DNA of 52,306 nt. Origin: CAYQQK01 sp964420065 (lineage in GTDB: Bacteria > Bacillota > Dethiobacteria > DTU022). The translations under genes were made by a program, and so were the position numbers. Below the pieces are notes generated by a model, which worked only from the letters and a program-made list of their open reading frames with translations, did not search any database and had not been told where the DNA came from. Shown one piece after another: positions 16,256 to 25,122 of this stretch (within the stretch, counting starts at the first letter, position 1; each line of letters opens with the position of its first letter). The stretch lies in NCBI GenBank assembly GCA_964420065.1, contig CAYQQK010000016.1, positions 1 through 52,306 of the forward strand, given 5' to 3'.

Positions 16256-16693
16256 ATGAAATTATTGGTGGCGATCGACGGTTCGGAACACACCGCCAGG
16301 GTAGTTGAAGTAGCTGCCCGTTATGCACAAGCCTTGCAGGGTGAGGTAGCATTGATTCACATTGCCGGGCAGGCAGCTTATCATGTCCAGGTATCCTTGT
16401 ATGTCCCCGAAGATACCCGGGATAGGATCAACCGGGAGGTGGAGCAGGAAGCAAGACAAATGGTGGAAGAAAATCTGGCCGTCTTCAAAGCCAGGAATAT
16501 ACCGGCCCGGGGAATCGTTAAATTTGGTGCCTATGTTCCGGCGGATGCCATTGTCAAGGAAGCTCGCGAAGGAAAATATGACCTGGTCATTGTAGGAAGC
16601 CGGGGCTTGCGGGGAATCAAGGAGCTGTTTCTGGGCAGTGTGAGCAACCGGGTTGCCCATCAGGTCGAGGCAGATATTTTGATTGTTAAATAA
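16256..16693 (+). CDS. Universal stress protein, UspA family
   Basis: A single-domain UspA protein of 145 residues. The N-terminal strand MKLLVAIDGSEHT and the ATP-binding signature G-x2-G-x9-G(S) (GSRGLRGIKELFLGS) near the C-terminus indicate the ATP-binding subgroup. It is probably a cytoplasmic dimer. It starts at ATG 16256 behind AAAAGGAGG. It forms a single-gene unit with its own promoter and palindrome, and meets the glycosyltransferase gene tail to tail. Confidence 0.95.
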   Translation: MKLLVAIDGSEHTARVVEVAARYAQALQGEVALIHIAGQAAYHVQVSLYVPEDTRDRINREVEQEARQMVEENLAVFKARNIPARGIVKFGAYVPADAIVKEAREGKYDLVIVGSRGLRGIKELFLGSVSNRVAHQVEADILIVK

Positions 16694-16708
16694 AAATAGG
16701 TTCGTTCT

Positions 16709-17869
16709 TTAAACCAACGAATATTGCCTTGGCGTAATCAGTTCGTGGTACGCCGCCAGCATTTGCTCAGCACAATGAGCCGATGAAAGAAGGCCGGCAT
16801 TAAGCAGCGCTTTGGAGCTCATGGCGCTGTGCATGGCTTCATTCTGCAAGATTTCAAGAATGGCTGAAGCAAAATTACCCTGTGAGAGATCGGTCAGAAG
16901 GCCATCTTCACGGTGAACGACCATTTCGGCAGGACCGTAGGCCCGGATGGCAACTATGGGTACACCCCGTGCCTTGGCCTCGCCAATAACCAGTCCCTGA
17001 GTTTCGGTCACCGAGGGGAAGACAAAGAGGTCGGCGCCGGCGTAACAATGCACGATTTTATGGCGCGGCAAAACACCGGTAAAAGTTATATTTCCATCGA
17101 GGCCCATATCTTTGGCCAGGCCGGCCAGGTAGTTTTCAAGAGGGCCCTTTCCCACCAGCACCAGGTGCACCTGCGGAAATGCTTTCCAGACCATCTGAAA
17201 AGCACGCAAGAGGAAGATGACGTTTTTTTCCTTGGCCAGCCGGCCGACGAAAAGAAGGATTTTACGATCCGATCCGATCCGGTAAACCCGATGCAACCAG
17301 CGTGGATCGGCCTCATCAAATTCCTGCAGATCAACCCCGGTAGGAATGGTCCGCAACGGAGCGTGGACACCGATACGCAAAAGGTAGTTGGCAACCAGTT
17401 GGGAAGGAGTGACGACAAGGTCGCAACGGTTACAGAAATCGCGTCCAATCAACTGGACCAGGCGGCGCGATGTATCACGGGCCAAAGGTAGATAGTGGAC
17501 GTACTGGTCATAAAGCGTGTGAAAAGTAAAGACTAGCGGCAAGTCGAAACGCCGGGCGGCCCGAGCTCCCAATCGCCCCAGGAGAAAAGGCGAGTGGACG
17601 TGGATAATATCAAGACCGATGCGCCGGATCGTCGATCCCAGTTGCACCGAGATGGGAATGGGCAAGGCAAAATCAGGAATGGTCGGTGCGGGGATGGAAA
17701 CAAACCGGAATACTTTTTCTTCGCGTGGACAGTGCAGCAGCGGGTAGTCGGGCCCAAAAACATAGACTTCGTGACCCCGGGTAGTAAATTCACGGGTAAA
17801 AAGTTCAATCGAGCGCACTACTCCACTGGTGTACGGGCGGAAACTATCTGTAAAAAAACCAATTTTCAC
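16709..17869 (-). CDS. Glycosyltransferase family 4 protein
   Basis: A 386-residue GT-B enzyme. The N-terminal half starts MKIGFFTDSFRPYTSGV and has the DIIHVHSPFLLG region; the C-terminal half has FVGRLAKEKNV and the nucleotide-sugar motif ETQGLVIGE (E-x7-E). It resembles the diacylglycerol glucosyltransferase / phosphatidylinositol mannosyltransferase branch, so a membrane lipid or lipoteichoic anchor acceptor is plausible but inferred. It lies 18 bases downstream of the CapA-like gene on the same strand, suggesting a two-gene unit for the cell surface. Confidence 0.88.
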   Translation of the reverse strand: MKIGFFTDSFRPYTSGVVRSIELFTREFTTRGHEVYVFGPDYPLLHCPREEKVFRFVSIPAPTIPDFALPIPISVQLGSTIRRIGLDIIHVHSPFLLGRLGARAARRFDLPLVFTFHTLYDQYVHYLPLARDTSRRLVQLIGRDFCNRCDLVVTPSQLVANYLLRIGVHAPLRTIPTGVDLQEFDEADPRWLHRVYRIGSDRKILLFVGRLAKEKNVIFLLRAFQMVWKAFPQVHLVLVGKGPLENYLAGLAKDMGLDGNITFTGVLPRHKIVHCYAGADLFVFPSVTETQGLVIGEAKARGVPIVAIRAYGPAEMVVHREDGLLTDLSQGNFASAILEILQNEAMHSAMSSKALLNAGLLSSAHCAEQMLAAYHELITPRQYSLV

Positions 17870-17887
17870 TGTCAGTGTCCCCCCGGT

Positions 17888-19204
17888 CTATTCGAAACCG
17901 TACTTCTCAACAACCTCAACCATTTCCTGATAGACGCTCTCGATCTGGTCGAATTCCTGATTTGTGAGGTCATGAACCGAAGCGCCGCCGGCAAGCAGGC
18001 TCGAACAGGGAAGAATGCAGTGGCGCTGGTTCCGGTGAACCCATGTCAATTCGTAGGCAACATCACTGAGGGTGGTTTCTTCCCGATCCATATCTTTGGT
18101 AATCTCAATGTCCAACAGTAATCCGTACTGCACCGCCGGGGTGGGAATATAATTGGGGGGCCCGGGACTGTAGTACTGGTTTGAAAGGAAATTCCCCATG
18201 GCATACGCGACCAGGACCCGGCGGCTCTTGCCGTTCCGTTCAACTTGTAGCCATTCCATGGGTTGAATGACGTGGGGATGATTACCCAGGATCAGGTCGG
18301 CCCCGGCTTCAGCCAGGCGGTGGGCCAGATCTCTTTGCTCCTCATCCGGGGTATGATGGTATTCTCGCCCCCAATGCATGTAGACCACAACCAGATCCGC
18401 TCCCGCACTCCGGGCGGCGGCGATATCATCGAAAACGGGCTCGACCAGATCGAAGTTGTAGGAGCCGTTACCAAAATTAAAAAATGGTAGATAATTGATT
18501 GCGTATTCGTATCCGGCCGGGACAGGAATACCGTTGGTAGAATAGGTATAAGCGAGAAAGGCAACCCGTATTCCATTGACATCCACCAGTAGCGGGACTT
18601 CCCGGTCTGCCGGATCCGCGTAGGTGCCAAACGTCTGCAACCCTGCAAATTGCAAGTTTTCAAGGGTTTTCTTGAGCCCGTCCAAACCGGTATCAAGGGA
18701 ATGGTTGTTGGCGGTGGACATCAGATCGAAACCCGCTTCTTTCAGGTTAAAGGCAAGGTTGGCCGGGGCGTTGAAACAGGGATAACCGCTGTAACCACGT
18801 TCGGGGCCGGCCATGGTGGTTTCAAAGTTGGCTACTGCCAGATCGACCGCACGCAAACGCGGCGCAATCGCCTGGAAGCTGGGGCCAAAATCGTAGCGGT
18901 CCCCTTCAACGTAAGCCTGTTCGATTTGAATGCGATGAGCCATGATATCGCCGGCAGCGGTTATCACCGCCTTCCGAATGTCGGGAGGAGGCGGAGGAGG
19001 AGGTTCCGGTGGGGTGGGTACCGTTTCCGGAAATTCATCCGGATTGGTATTGCCATTCTTGCCTTCGCCAAAAGGATTTAAACCGTGCCAGCCGCCAGGT
19101 TGCAATACGGTTGCAGCCGCATATAGCAAAAACAGTACCACCACAAAAGTAAATAGTCGTTTACCCCACGTGCTACTTTTCTTCCTGTAACCACCTCTGT
19201 TCAT
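17888..19204 (-). CDS. CapA-family membrane-anchored metallophosphatase-fold protein
   Basis: A 438-residue protein with an N-terminal transmembrane helix (about 17-33). A proline- and acid-rich linker with a polyproline run follows, then a CapA/PgsA domain. Key segments are AAGDIMAH, NFETTMAG, STANNHSLD, MHWGREYHH and LGNHPHV. CapA proteins work in poly-gamma-glutamate export or anchoring in Bacillus, but many clostridial members stand alone. No capB or capC is in view. The ATG at 19204 has no ribosome binding site and lies at the predicted transcription start. Confidence 0.88.
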   Translation of the reverse strand: MNRGGYRKKSSTWGKRLFTFVVVLFLLYAAATVLQPGGWHGLNPFGEGKNGNTNPDEFPETVPTPPEPPPPPPPDIRKAVITAAGDIMAHRIQIEQAYVEGDRYDFGPSFQAIAPRLRAVDLAVANFETTMAGPERGYSGYPCFNAPANLAFNLKEAGFDLMSTANNHSLDTGLDGLKKTLENLQFAGLQTFGTYADPADREVPLLVDVNGIRVAFLAYTYSTNGIPVPAGYEYAINYLPFFNFGNGSYNFDLVEPVFDDIAAARSAGADLVVVYMHWGREYHHTPDEEQRDLAHRLAEAGADLILGNHPHVIQPMEWLQVERNGKSRRVLVAYAMGNFLSNQYYSPGPPNYIPTPAVQYGLLLDIEITKDMDREETTLSDVAYELTWVHRNQRHCILPCSSLLAGGASVHDLTNQEFDQIESVYQEMVEVVEKYGFE

Positions 19205-19210
19205 ATTTGG

Positions 19211-19219
19211 ATTATACCA
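19211..19219 (-). promoter_or_regulatory. Extended -10 promoter of the CapA-like gene
   Basis: On the minus strand TG-G-TATAAT (19219 down to 19211) ends six bases before the ATG at 19204. The -35 match (TGGATT, 19239-19234) is moderate. The start point would fall on or next to the start codon. Confidence 0.5.
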
Positions 19220-19368
19220 CCTGAATCTACGAAAATCCAGTGATATTATGTAAACTATTTACCGAGGCGGAAACATAAATTGCCAGTAATTGCATCCGGA
19301 AAGGGTTCTCCTCGGACAAAAAGATAAATATACATGATTACGGGAATAATTTTTGAGGAGGTCCGATC

Positions 19369-19626
19369 ATGGATCAATTGTCCATTTACGGGGTGGCTCT
19401 GGTTCCGGTTCTGATTGGGTTAAATGAACTTCTTAAAAAAGCGGGGGTTCCCGCGCGGTTTATCCCTTTAACTTCTTTGGCCATGGGATATTTTTTTTCT
19501 TTTTACTACCTTGCACCGGGTGACTTCAAGCGGGCTTTGCTTTTGGGAACGATCCTCGGTTTGTCGGCGGTGGGGCTTTTTTCGGGCGCCAGGGCAACTT
19601 TTGTCAACCGATCAAAAAAAAGCTAG
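19369..19626 (+). CDS. Small holin-like membrane protein
   Basis: An 85-residue protein with two or three hydrophobic segments (about 6-22, 31-50 and 55-75) and a basic C-terminal tail (RATFVNRSKKS). Size and layout resemble phage-type holins, but no endolysin or phage gene is nearby, so the likeness may be only structural. It starts at ATG 19369 behind GAGGAGG. It is divergent from the CapA-like gene and followed by a 185-bp stretch with a palindrome. The function is unknown. Confidence 0.7.
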   Translation: MDQLSIYGVALVPVLIGLNELLKKAGVPARFIPLTSLAMGYFFSFYYLAPGDFKRALLLGTILGLSAVGLFSGARATFVNRSKKS

Positions 19627-19669
19627 GCTGCGCCTTGAAGAGAAAATGGATTACCGCCCTTTAGTTTAC

Positions 19670-19683
19670 ATAAGATATCTTAT
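19670..19683. repeat. Perfect 14-bp palindrome
   Basis: ATAAGATATCTTAT is fully self-complementary. It lies 44 bases after the small membrane protein gene and could be an operator. No -35/-10 pair around it is convincing. Confidence 0.4.
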
Positions 19684-19720
19684 AGGAAGATAAAGTTCCG
19701 GCCGGGAGGAAGGCTTTCCA

Positions 19721-19789
19721 ATGGGTCTCCGGATCGATGTGGTCCAGAACAAAATAGTTTTGCTACGGCCGGCCTTTTCGACACGATAG
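19721..19789 (+). CDS. Candidate 22-residue micro-ORF
   Basis: The ATG at 19721 is seven bases after GGGAGGAAGG (19704-19713) and opens 22 codons ending in TAG, just before the convergent metallo-beta-lactamase-fold gene. No similarity is recognised. The ribosome binding site is the only support. Confidence 0.15.
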   Translation: MGLRIDVVQNKIVLLRPAFSTR

Positions 19790-19811
19790 TACAAGAACGG
19801 ACAATTGCCAC

Positions 19812-20672
19812 CTAAAATTCGAACGAACTACCGGCGTGGTGAAAAAGAAAGCGATCTTCCATGGCCCTGAACAACAAACAATTTGCCAAAGCTCCGGTAC
19901 AATGGCAGGGAGCAACTATTTTTAGCCCCAACTCGTTCAGTGCCTCTACCGTGATTTTTATCCGTTCAGGCGATGCCTCTACCAGGTGGGTCCCCCCCAC
20001 CAGCGCATAAATATTTTTAGTCCCGGTCAATTTTAAAATATATTGCAAGGTATTGATCAAGCCTGCATGCGCACAACCAAGAACAACTACCACCCCTGCG
20101 GCAGTTTCAACAGCCAAAGCCTGATCATCATTGAGCATGTCCGGGATCAAACCCTGTTCCGTTTGAATCATTCTTGCGGGCGATCCCTGAACCGGCTTTT
20201 CATAGTCCAACAGGCGTGGTATTTCCCCGGTCAGGATTAACCCCGCCCCAAGTTCAACCGGCCCTGTTTCCAAAAACATGCGGGCCCCCATCCGTTCCAG
20301 TTCTTTCCGGGTCCAGGGAATTCCGTTTTCCCGTGGTCCCCGGCTCTTGTTGAAACGATATTTTTTCTTTAAAGCATCGGGATGAGCATATAACGGTAAC
20401 ACTTTTTTGGTGGTTCTTTGCTGCAAAACATTTTTTAATCCGCCGGTGTGATCATGATGTCCGTGGCTCAAAACGACCGCATCCAACTCATCGAAATTGA
20501 CCCCCAAGGTTGCGGCATTGTTTGATATCGTTAGGCCTCCCCCGCAGTCAAACAAAATTTTCCTGCCCCGAACCTCTACCAACATGGATAAACCGTGTTC
20601 TCCGAGCAAACCGCGGCCCGGATAGGGAACCGTGTTTTCGCAGATTGTATGGATCTTTAAACGTAAATTCAT
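19812..20672 (-). CDS. Metallo-beta-lactamase-fold hydrolase (COG1237-like)
   Basis: A 286-residue MBL-fold enzyme. The metal motif HGHHDH occurs in VVLSHGHHDHTGG, with further ligand histidines in GCAHAGLIN and APCHCTG. It resembles the COG1237 group, named after a methanopterin-pathway enzyme; the substrate in Firmicutes is not known. It is cytoplasmic, without a signal peptide. It starts at 20672 behind GGGAGGATGAGC. It follows serA on the same strand after 77 bases and might be co-transcribed with it. Confidence 0.88.
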   Translation of the reverse strand: MNLRLKIHTICENTVPYPGRGLLGEHGLSMLVEVRGRKILFDCGGGLTISNNAATLGVNFDELDAVVLSHGHHDHTGGLKNVLQQRTTKKVLPLYAHPDALKKKYRFNKSRGPRENGIPWTRKELERMGARMFLETGPVELGAGLILTGEIPRLLDYEKPVQGSPARMIQTEQGLIPDMLNDDQALAVETAAGVVVVLGCAHAGLINTLQYILKLTGTKNIYALVGGTHLVEASPERIKITVEALNELGLKIVAPCHCTGALANCLLFRAMEDRFLFHHAGSSFEF

Positions 20673-20749
20673 AGCTCATCCTCCCTTTATCAAGACAGCG
20701 TCAACAAATCAAGCCTGTATGGCAAGTATCCCCAGGGAAATAGTTGCTT

Positions 20750-22360
20750 TCATGGAGCCGTACTGCCGCCGTCCAGGTCTTTTTGCGGCAGGGTCACGAA
20801 ACGGGTCCGGGTAATCAGATCCAGCTTCTGAAACCGCCGGATCAGTTCCGGGCCGATCGGTTCGTCCACCTGTAGAAGCATGATCGCTTCCCCGCCAATC
20901 CGTTCCCGGCTGAGCTGCATGCTGGCAATATTGATTCCGGCATCGCCGAGAAGCGTTCCGACCTTTCCCACCACCCCGGGCAGATCGCGATGGTAAGTGA
21001 TCAACATGTAGCGCGATGGGACCGCCTCCATCCGGTAACGGCCGATCTGCACGATACGTATCTCGTTGTTCTCAAAAAGTGTTCCTGCGACGGTGTTGGT
21101 TTCCATTCCGGCGCGTACGTGAAGGGCAACCAGATCGGTCAAGTTATGGGTGCTGGCGGAAGCCGTCTCACAAACCTTGATCCCGCGCTGCCGAGCGATA
21201 TAGGGGGCGTTGACCGGGTTGACCTGGTCTCCCAGGACAACCCGCAGCATACCGGTCAGGCATGAAGCAGTTAAAGGAGCCAGCGGCCGGTCGGCAATGT
21301 TTCCGCCGTAATGGATCTCCAGTTCATCGATATGACCGCCGAAAAGCTGCATGTAGAAACTGCCGAGAATCCGCATCAACGGAAAGAATGGCTGCAATTC
21401 TTTCATAACTTCGGGTAGTAGCGAAGGATAATTTACCGCTGAACTGACCGGCTCCCCTTTCAAGGCCTTCAGGACCTGTTCCGCAACCTGCAGGGCTACG
21501 TTCAACTGAGCTTCCTGGGTCGAGGCTCCCAGGTGGGGGGTGACGATGACATTGTCCAGTTTGAACAAGGGGTTTTCCCGGGGAGGTTCCTGCTCGGTCA
21601 CGTCCAGGGCAGCCCCGGCTATTTTCCCGGTGATCAGGGCGCGGTAAAGCGCCGCCTCGTCAATCAGTCCTCCCCTGGCGCAGTTGATCAGACGCACCCC
21701 CGGCTTGATCAGTGCCAGCTCCCCTTCCCCGATCAGGTGGTGAGTCGAATCTACCAGAGGCAGGTGCAAGGTTACAAAATCGGATTCCTGTAAAAGCTGT
21801 TTCAAGGGTAGCATCTGCGCGCCCACTTGTGCGGCACGTTCGGCGGATATATAAGGATCCAGGGCCAGGACTTGCATGCCCATGGCCCGTGCCCGGCGGG
21901 CGACCTCGCTCCCAACCCGCCCCAGGCCGATCACACCCAATTTTTTGCCGGTCAGTTCAACACCGAGGAAATGATCCCGCTTCCATTCCCCGCGTTTGAC
22001 GGCATTGTTCGCCGCAGGGATGTTCCGGGCCAGTGCGGTCAGAAGTGCAATGGCGTGCTCCGCCGTGGAGATCGTGTTCGCTTCCGGGGAATTGATGACC
22101 ATGATCCCCTTCTCTGTCGCCTTTTCAACGTCAATGTTATCAACCCCCACCCCGGCACGCGCAATTACTTTCAAGTTGCGGCCCGCCTCGATCAAGGATG
22201 CCGTTACTTGCGTCGCGCTGCGTACAACCAGGGCATCAAATTCACCCACTATCTTCTGCAACTGCTCCGGTTCCAGACCGGTTTGCACTTGCACAGTGGC
22301 TTCTGCTTGCAGCAACGCCACACCTTCCTCGCTCAAGGGATCGCTGACTAGAATTCTCAT
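20750..22360 (-). CDS. serA: D-3-phosphoglycerate dehydrogenase
   Basis: The first enzyme of serine synthesis, oxidising 3-phosphoglycerate with NAD. This is the long form (536 residues). An N-terminal catalytic/NAD domain has the Rossmann motif GLGRVGSEVARRA and active-site segments NCARGG, EQEPP and TPHLGAST. An intervening (ASB) domain and a C-terminal ACT domain (LPGVVGKVGTLLGDAGINIA) probably sense serine. The start is the ATG at 22360, behind AAGGAGGTG; the open frame reaches 22402 but the extra 14 residues are not typical. It is divergent from leuA and its T-box. Confidence 0.97.
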   Translation of the reverse strand: MRILVSDPLSEEGVALLQAEATVQVQTGLEPEQLQKIVGEFDALVVRSATQVTASLIEAGRNLKVIARAGVGVDNIDVEKATEKGIMVINSPEANTISTAEHAIALLTALARNIPAANNAVKRGEWKRDHFLGVELTGKKLGVIGLGRVGSEVARRARAMGMQVLALDPYISAERAAQVGAQMLPLKQLLQESDFVTLHLPLVDSTHHLIGEGELALIKPGVRLINCARGGLIDEAALYRALITGKIAGAALDVTEQEPPRENPLFKLDNVIVTPHLGASTQEAQLNVALQVAEQVLKALKGEPVSSAVNYPSLLPEVMKELQPFFPLMRILGSFYMQLFGGHIDELEIHYGGNIADRPLAPLTASCLTGMLRVVLGDQVNPVNAPYIARQRGIKVCETASASTHNLTDLVALHVRAGMETNTVAGTLFENNEIRIVQIGRYRMEAVPSRYMLITYHRDLPGVVGKVGTLLGDAGINIASMQLSRERIGGEAIMLLQVDEPIGPELIRRFQKLDLITRTRFVTLPQKDLDGGSTAP

Positions 22361-22432
22361 GTCGTGAACACCTCCTTGTTTTTCGCTCCAGCTTCGTGGC
22401 ACGACTGCGATCAGGTTGGCTGTGGTGACGTA

Positions 22433-22441
22433 ACTATATCA
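22433..22441 (-). promoter_or_regulatory. Extended -10 promoter of serA
   Basis: Minus-strand TG-A-TATAGT (22441 down to 22433). A short palindrome TGATCGATCA (22446-22455) lies just upstream, in the -20 to -35 region. Confidence 0.45.
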
Positions 22442-22480
22442 TATTTGATCGATCATGACCGCTGTTCGGAAATTATGGGG

Positions 22481-22509
22481 TTGACAGGAGAGATCTTTTT
22501 CAGTATGAT
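22481..22509 (+). promoter_or_regulatory. Sigma-A promoter for the leuA T-box leader
   Basis: Perfect TTGACA (22481-22486), 17 bp and TATGAT (22504-22509). The start near 22516 gives a leader of about 345 nt. Confidence 0.85.
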
Positions 22510-22515
22510 TGCCAT

Positions 22516-22792
22516 TAGTTTAATTAAGTGCATAACGTACAGGCAATGACCGGAAACAGTAGCGGGAGAAAGCCTCCTTCAGAGAACCGCCGGGTGGTGC
22601 AAGGCGGTGGGGCCGGTTCCGTGAACTCCTCCAGGAGCCGCCAACCGAAACCGCTTTGCGATCCGGCATAATGGGAGTAGGCTTGGACGGGATCTTCCGT
22701 TAGCGTCAAGAGTGGGCGGTAGAAGTCATGCCGCCAAGAAGAGTGGTACCGCGGAAATGTAAGCCTTCGCCTCTTGGAGTGAAGGCTTTTTT
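22516..22792 (+). promoter_or_regulatory. Leucine T-box riboswitch
   Basis: A T-box leader that reads the charging state of tRNA-Leu. Stem I elements AGAGA and GGTGCAAGG are visible, followed by the specifier CTC (22626-22628) after GAA, matching a leucine codon. The T-box itself, AGAGTGGTACCGCGG, ends at 22754; its TGGT pairs with the tRNA 3' end including a discriminator A. The terminator AAGCCTTC (22761-22768) / GAAGGCTT (22781-22788) is followed by T residues. Uncharged tRNA-Leu should stabilise the antiterminator and switch leuA on. Confidence 0.93.
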
Positions 22793-22861
22793 GATCGTGG
22801 GCCTTTTTCCCACCATTGTTTTCACTGTCTGTATCAGTCTTTCAGAAAGGGGTTCAATTCG

Positions 22862-24388
22862 ATGTCTGAAAAAATATTTATTTTCGACAGCACGTTGCGG
22901 GACGGTGAACAGACTCCCGGCGCCCGCCTCAACGCCGGGGAAAAACTGGAAATAGCTCGTCAGTTGGCCCGTCTCGGGGTGGATATTATCGAGGCTGGTT
23001 TTCCCGTTTCTTCTCCCGGCGAGCTCAAGGCAGTCCGCGAAATCGCCCGCAAGATTCGGGAACCGGTCATTTGTGGATTGGCTCGCGTGAACAAGGAAGA
23101 TATCGATGCCGCCTGGGAAGCAATCCGTGAGGCGGAACATCCACGCCTGCATATTTTTCTTGCTGCGTCGGATATTCATATGCAGCACAAGTTGCGTAAA
23201 GATCCCGAAGAGCTGCTCCGCATGGCGGTCGAGGCGGTGCGCTATGCCCGAAGTTTTTGCGACGATGTTGAGTATTCACCCGAAGATGCAACCCGCGCCC
23301 GTGAAGAGTACCTTTTCAGGGTCGTTGAGGCGGCGATCGAAGCCGGAGCAACCACGATCAATATTCCCGATACCGTAGGGTACGCCATCCCCGCAGAATT
23401 CGGAGCGTTGATTCGCCGCCTGCGGGAAAAGGTTCCCGCTACGGACCGGGCGATCATCAGCGTCCATTGCCACAACGATCTCGGCCTGGCGGTGGCCAAC
23501 TCCCTCGCCGCCGTTGAAAACGGAGCTCGTCAGGTTGAGTGCAATATGAACGGAATCGGGGAACGGGCCGGCAACGCCGCCCTGGAGGAGATCGCCCTTG
23601 CACTGCGTATTCGCCCGGATTCCTTTCCTTATTATACCGGCCTCAAAATAAACGAAATCTATCGTACCAGCCGCCTTGTGAGCAAACTCACCGGCATCCC
23701 CGTTCCGGTAAACAAAGCGGTAGTCGGGAAAAATGCCTTTGCCCATTCGTCGGGGATCCACCAGGACGGGGTGCTCAAACATAAGCAAACCTATGAAATC
23801 ATCGATGCGGAAATGATCGGGAGCAAAGCCGCCCAGATGTTTCTTACGGCCCGGTCCGGACGCCATGCCGTTAAACACCAGTTGCAACAAATCGGTTTTA
23901 GTCTTGATGATGAGCAGCAAGAAGTTCTCTACTCCCGCTTTCTGGATCTGGCCGATAGGAAAAAAGAAATTTACCCGGAAGACCTGGAAGCCCTGGTGGT
24001 AGAATATCTCTTCACAACCGAACCGACCTACCAACTTGACTATCTGCAAACAGTAAGCGGCAGCGGGAGCATTCCGGCAGCGATTTTACGCCTGAAAAAA
24101 AATGACGGCACCGCGGTTGAAGAAGTGGCCCTCGGGTCGGGCCCGGTCGATGCCGCCTACAATGCCGTGAACAAGATCACCGGCCTTAACCTCCGCCTGG
24201 ATAATTACCAGATCCGCTCAATTACCGAAGGGCGTGATGCCCTGGGAGAGGTGGCGGTCAAAATATCTATGCACGAAAAATCAGTCACCGGCCGTGGCAG
24301 CAGCACCGACATCATCGAAGCGAGCGTCAAGGCCTACCTGAACGGCATCAACAAACTGGTCAAATTGAACAATAACGGATCAAGCTGA
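22862..24388 (+). CDS. leuA: 2-isopropylmalate synthase
   Basis: The first committed enzyme of leucine synthesis, joining acetyl-CoA and 2-oxoisovalerate. 508 residues: a TIM-barrel HMGL-like domain with DSTLRDGEQTPG and the metal motif SVHCHNDLGLAV, the conserved NGIGERAGNAALEEIA, and a C-terminal LeuA dimer/allosteric domain (GSGPVDAAYNAV, GRGSSTDIIEAS) for leucine feedback. It starts at ATG 22862 behind AAAGGGG. It is regulated by the leucine T-box. No other leu or ilv gene lies next to it in this window, so it stands alone or apart from the rest of the pathway. Citramalate synthase is a less likely alternative. Confidence 0.95.
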   Translation: MSEKIFIFDSTLRDGEQTPGARLNAGEKLEIARQLARLGVDIIEAGFPVSSPGELKAVREIARKIREPVICGLARVNKEDIDAAWEAIREAEHPRLHIFLAASDIHMQHKLRKDPEELLRMAVEAVRYARSFCDDVEYSPEDATRAREEYLFRVVEAAIEAGATTINIPDTVGYAIPAEFGALIRRLREKVPATDRAIISVHCHNDLGLAVANSLAAVENGARQVECNMNGIGERAGNAALEEIALALRIRPDSFPYYTGLKINEIYRTSRLVSKLTGIPVPVNKAVVGKNAFAHSSGIHQDGVLKHKQTYEIIDAEMIGSKAAQMFLTARSGRHAVKHQLQQIGFSLDDEQQEVLYSRFLDLADRKKEIYPEDLEALVVEYLFTTEPTYQLDYLQTVSGSGSIPAAILRLKKNDGTAVEEVALGSGPVDAAYNAVNKITGLNLRLDNYQIRSITEGRDALGEVAVKISMHEKSVTGRGSSTDIIEASVKAYLNGINKLVKLNNNGSS

Positions 24389-24453
24389 TCAGCCAAAGCG
24401 AAGGCGAAAGGCCGGGGATGCACCATGGCGCCGGTTACGGTCAATATGATGGC

Positions 24454-24467
24454 CGAACAACTGTTTG
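24454..24467 (+). promoter_or_regulatory. LexA operator upstream of lexA
   Basis: CGAACAACTGTTTG fits the Gram-positive LexA consensus (CGAAC-N4-GTTYG) with one central deviation. The site is embedded in a longer inverted repeat, CGAACAA-CTGT-TTGTTCG (24454-24471). It lies 50 bases before the lexA ATG and just upstream of a -10-like TATGAT (24485-24490), consistent with autoregulation. Confidence 0.75.
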
Positions 24468-24516
24468 TTCGATGGCCGGAATATTATGATATGATGCCTT
24501 TGGCGGAGGTGTCATC

Positions 24517-25122
24517 ATGAAACCGATCACCTTGAAGCAACAAAAAGTAATTGATTTTATCCGGTCGGAAGTGGAGCGTTGCAATTATCCCCCTTCGGTA
24601 CGGGAGATCTGCCGGGCGCTCGGCTTCCGGTCCAGTTCGACCGCCCATGCCTACTTGAAAGCGCTCCAGGAAAAGGGCTATTTAAAACGTGATCCGGCCA
24701 AGCCGCGCGCAATTGAACTGCTCGATCCCGCCCTGGAGGGGATGGAACAGCGTTGCACCTACGCCCCGTTGATCGGACGCGCTCCGGCCGGCCGGCCGTT
24801 TCTGGCCGAAGAAAATTTTGAAGGCTATTTTCCCCTTCCCGCCGACCTGGGTGGTGAAGATACCTTTGTCTTGCAGGTGTCCGGGGAAAGCATGGTCGGA
24901 GCCGGTATTCTTGACGGGGATTACGTAATCGTACACAAACAAGAGACCGCTGAAAATGGAGAGATCGTGGTGGCACTGCTGGATAATGAAGCCACGGTCA
25001 AACGTTTTTACCGCAATCGCGAAAACATCCGTCTGCAGCCGGAAAACACGTCTTACGAGCCGATCGTAACCCGGGATGTACAAATCCTGGGCAAGGTGAC
25101 CGCTATCTTCCGGCGGCTTTAG
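24517..25122 (+). CDS. lexA: SOS repressor LexA
   Basis: A 201-residue LexA. The N-terminal winged-helix DNA-binding domain (about 1-65) contains YPPSVREICRALGFRSSSTAH. The C-terminal S24 autoprotease has the Ala-Gly cleavage site in APAGRPF, the catalytic serine in SGESMVGAGI and the catalytic lysine in ATVKRFY. It represses SOS genes and is cleaved when stimulated by RecA. It starts at ATG 24517 behind GGAGGTG. Its 3' end overlaps the convergent MATE gene by 20 bases. Confidence 0.98.
   Translation: MKPITLKQQKVIDFIRSEVERCNYPPSVREICRALGFRSSSTAHAYLKALQEKGYLKRDPAKPRAIELLDPALEGMEQRCTYAPLIGRAPAGRPFLAEENFEGYFPLPADLGGEDTFVLQVSGESMVGAGILDGDYVIVHKQETAENGEIVVALLDNEATVKRFYRNRENIRLQPENTSYEPIVTRDVQILGKVTAIFRRL

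Noticed and set aside
19369..19626. Evidence for a prophage
   Set aside because: A single holin-like membrane protein with no phage lysis, capsid or integrase gene nearby is not enough.
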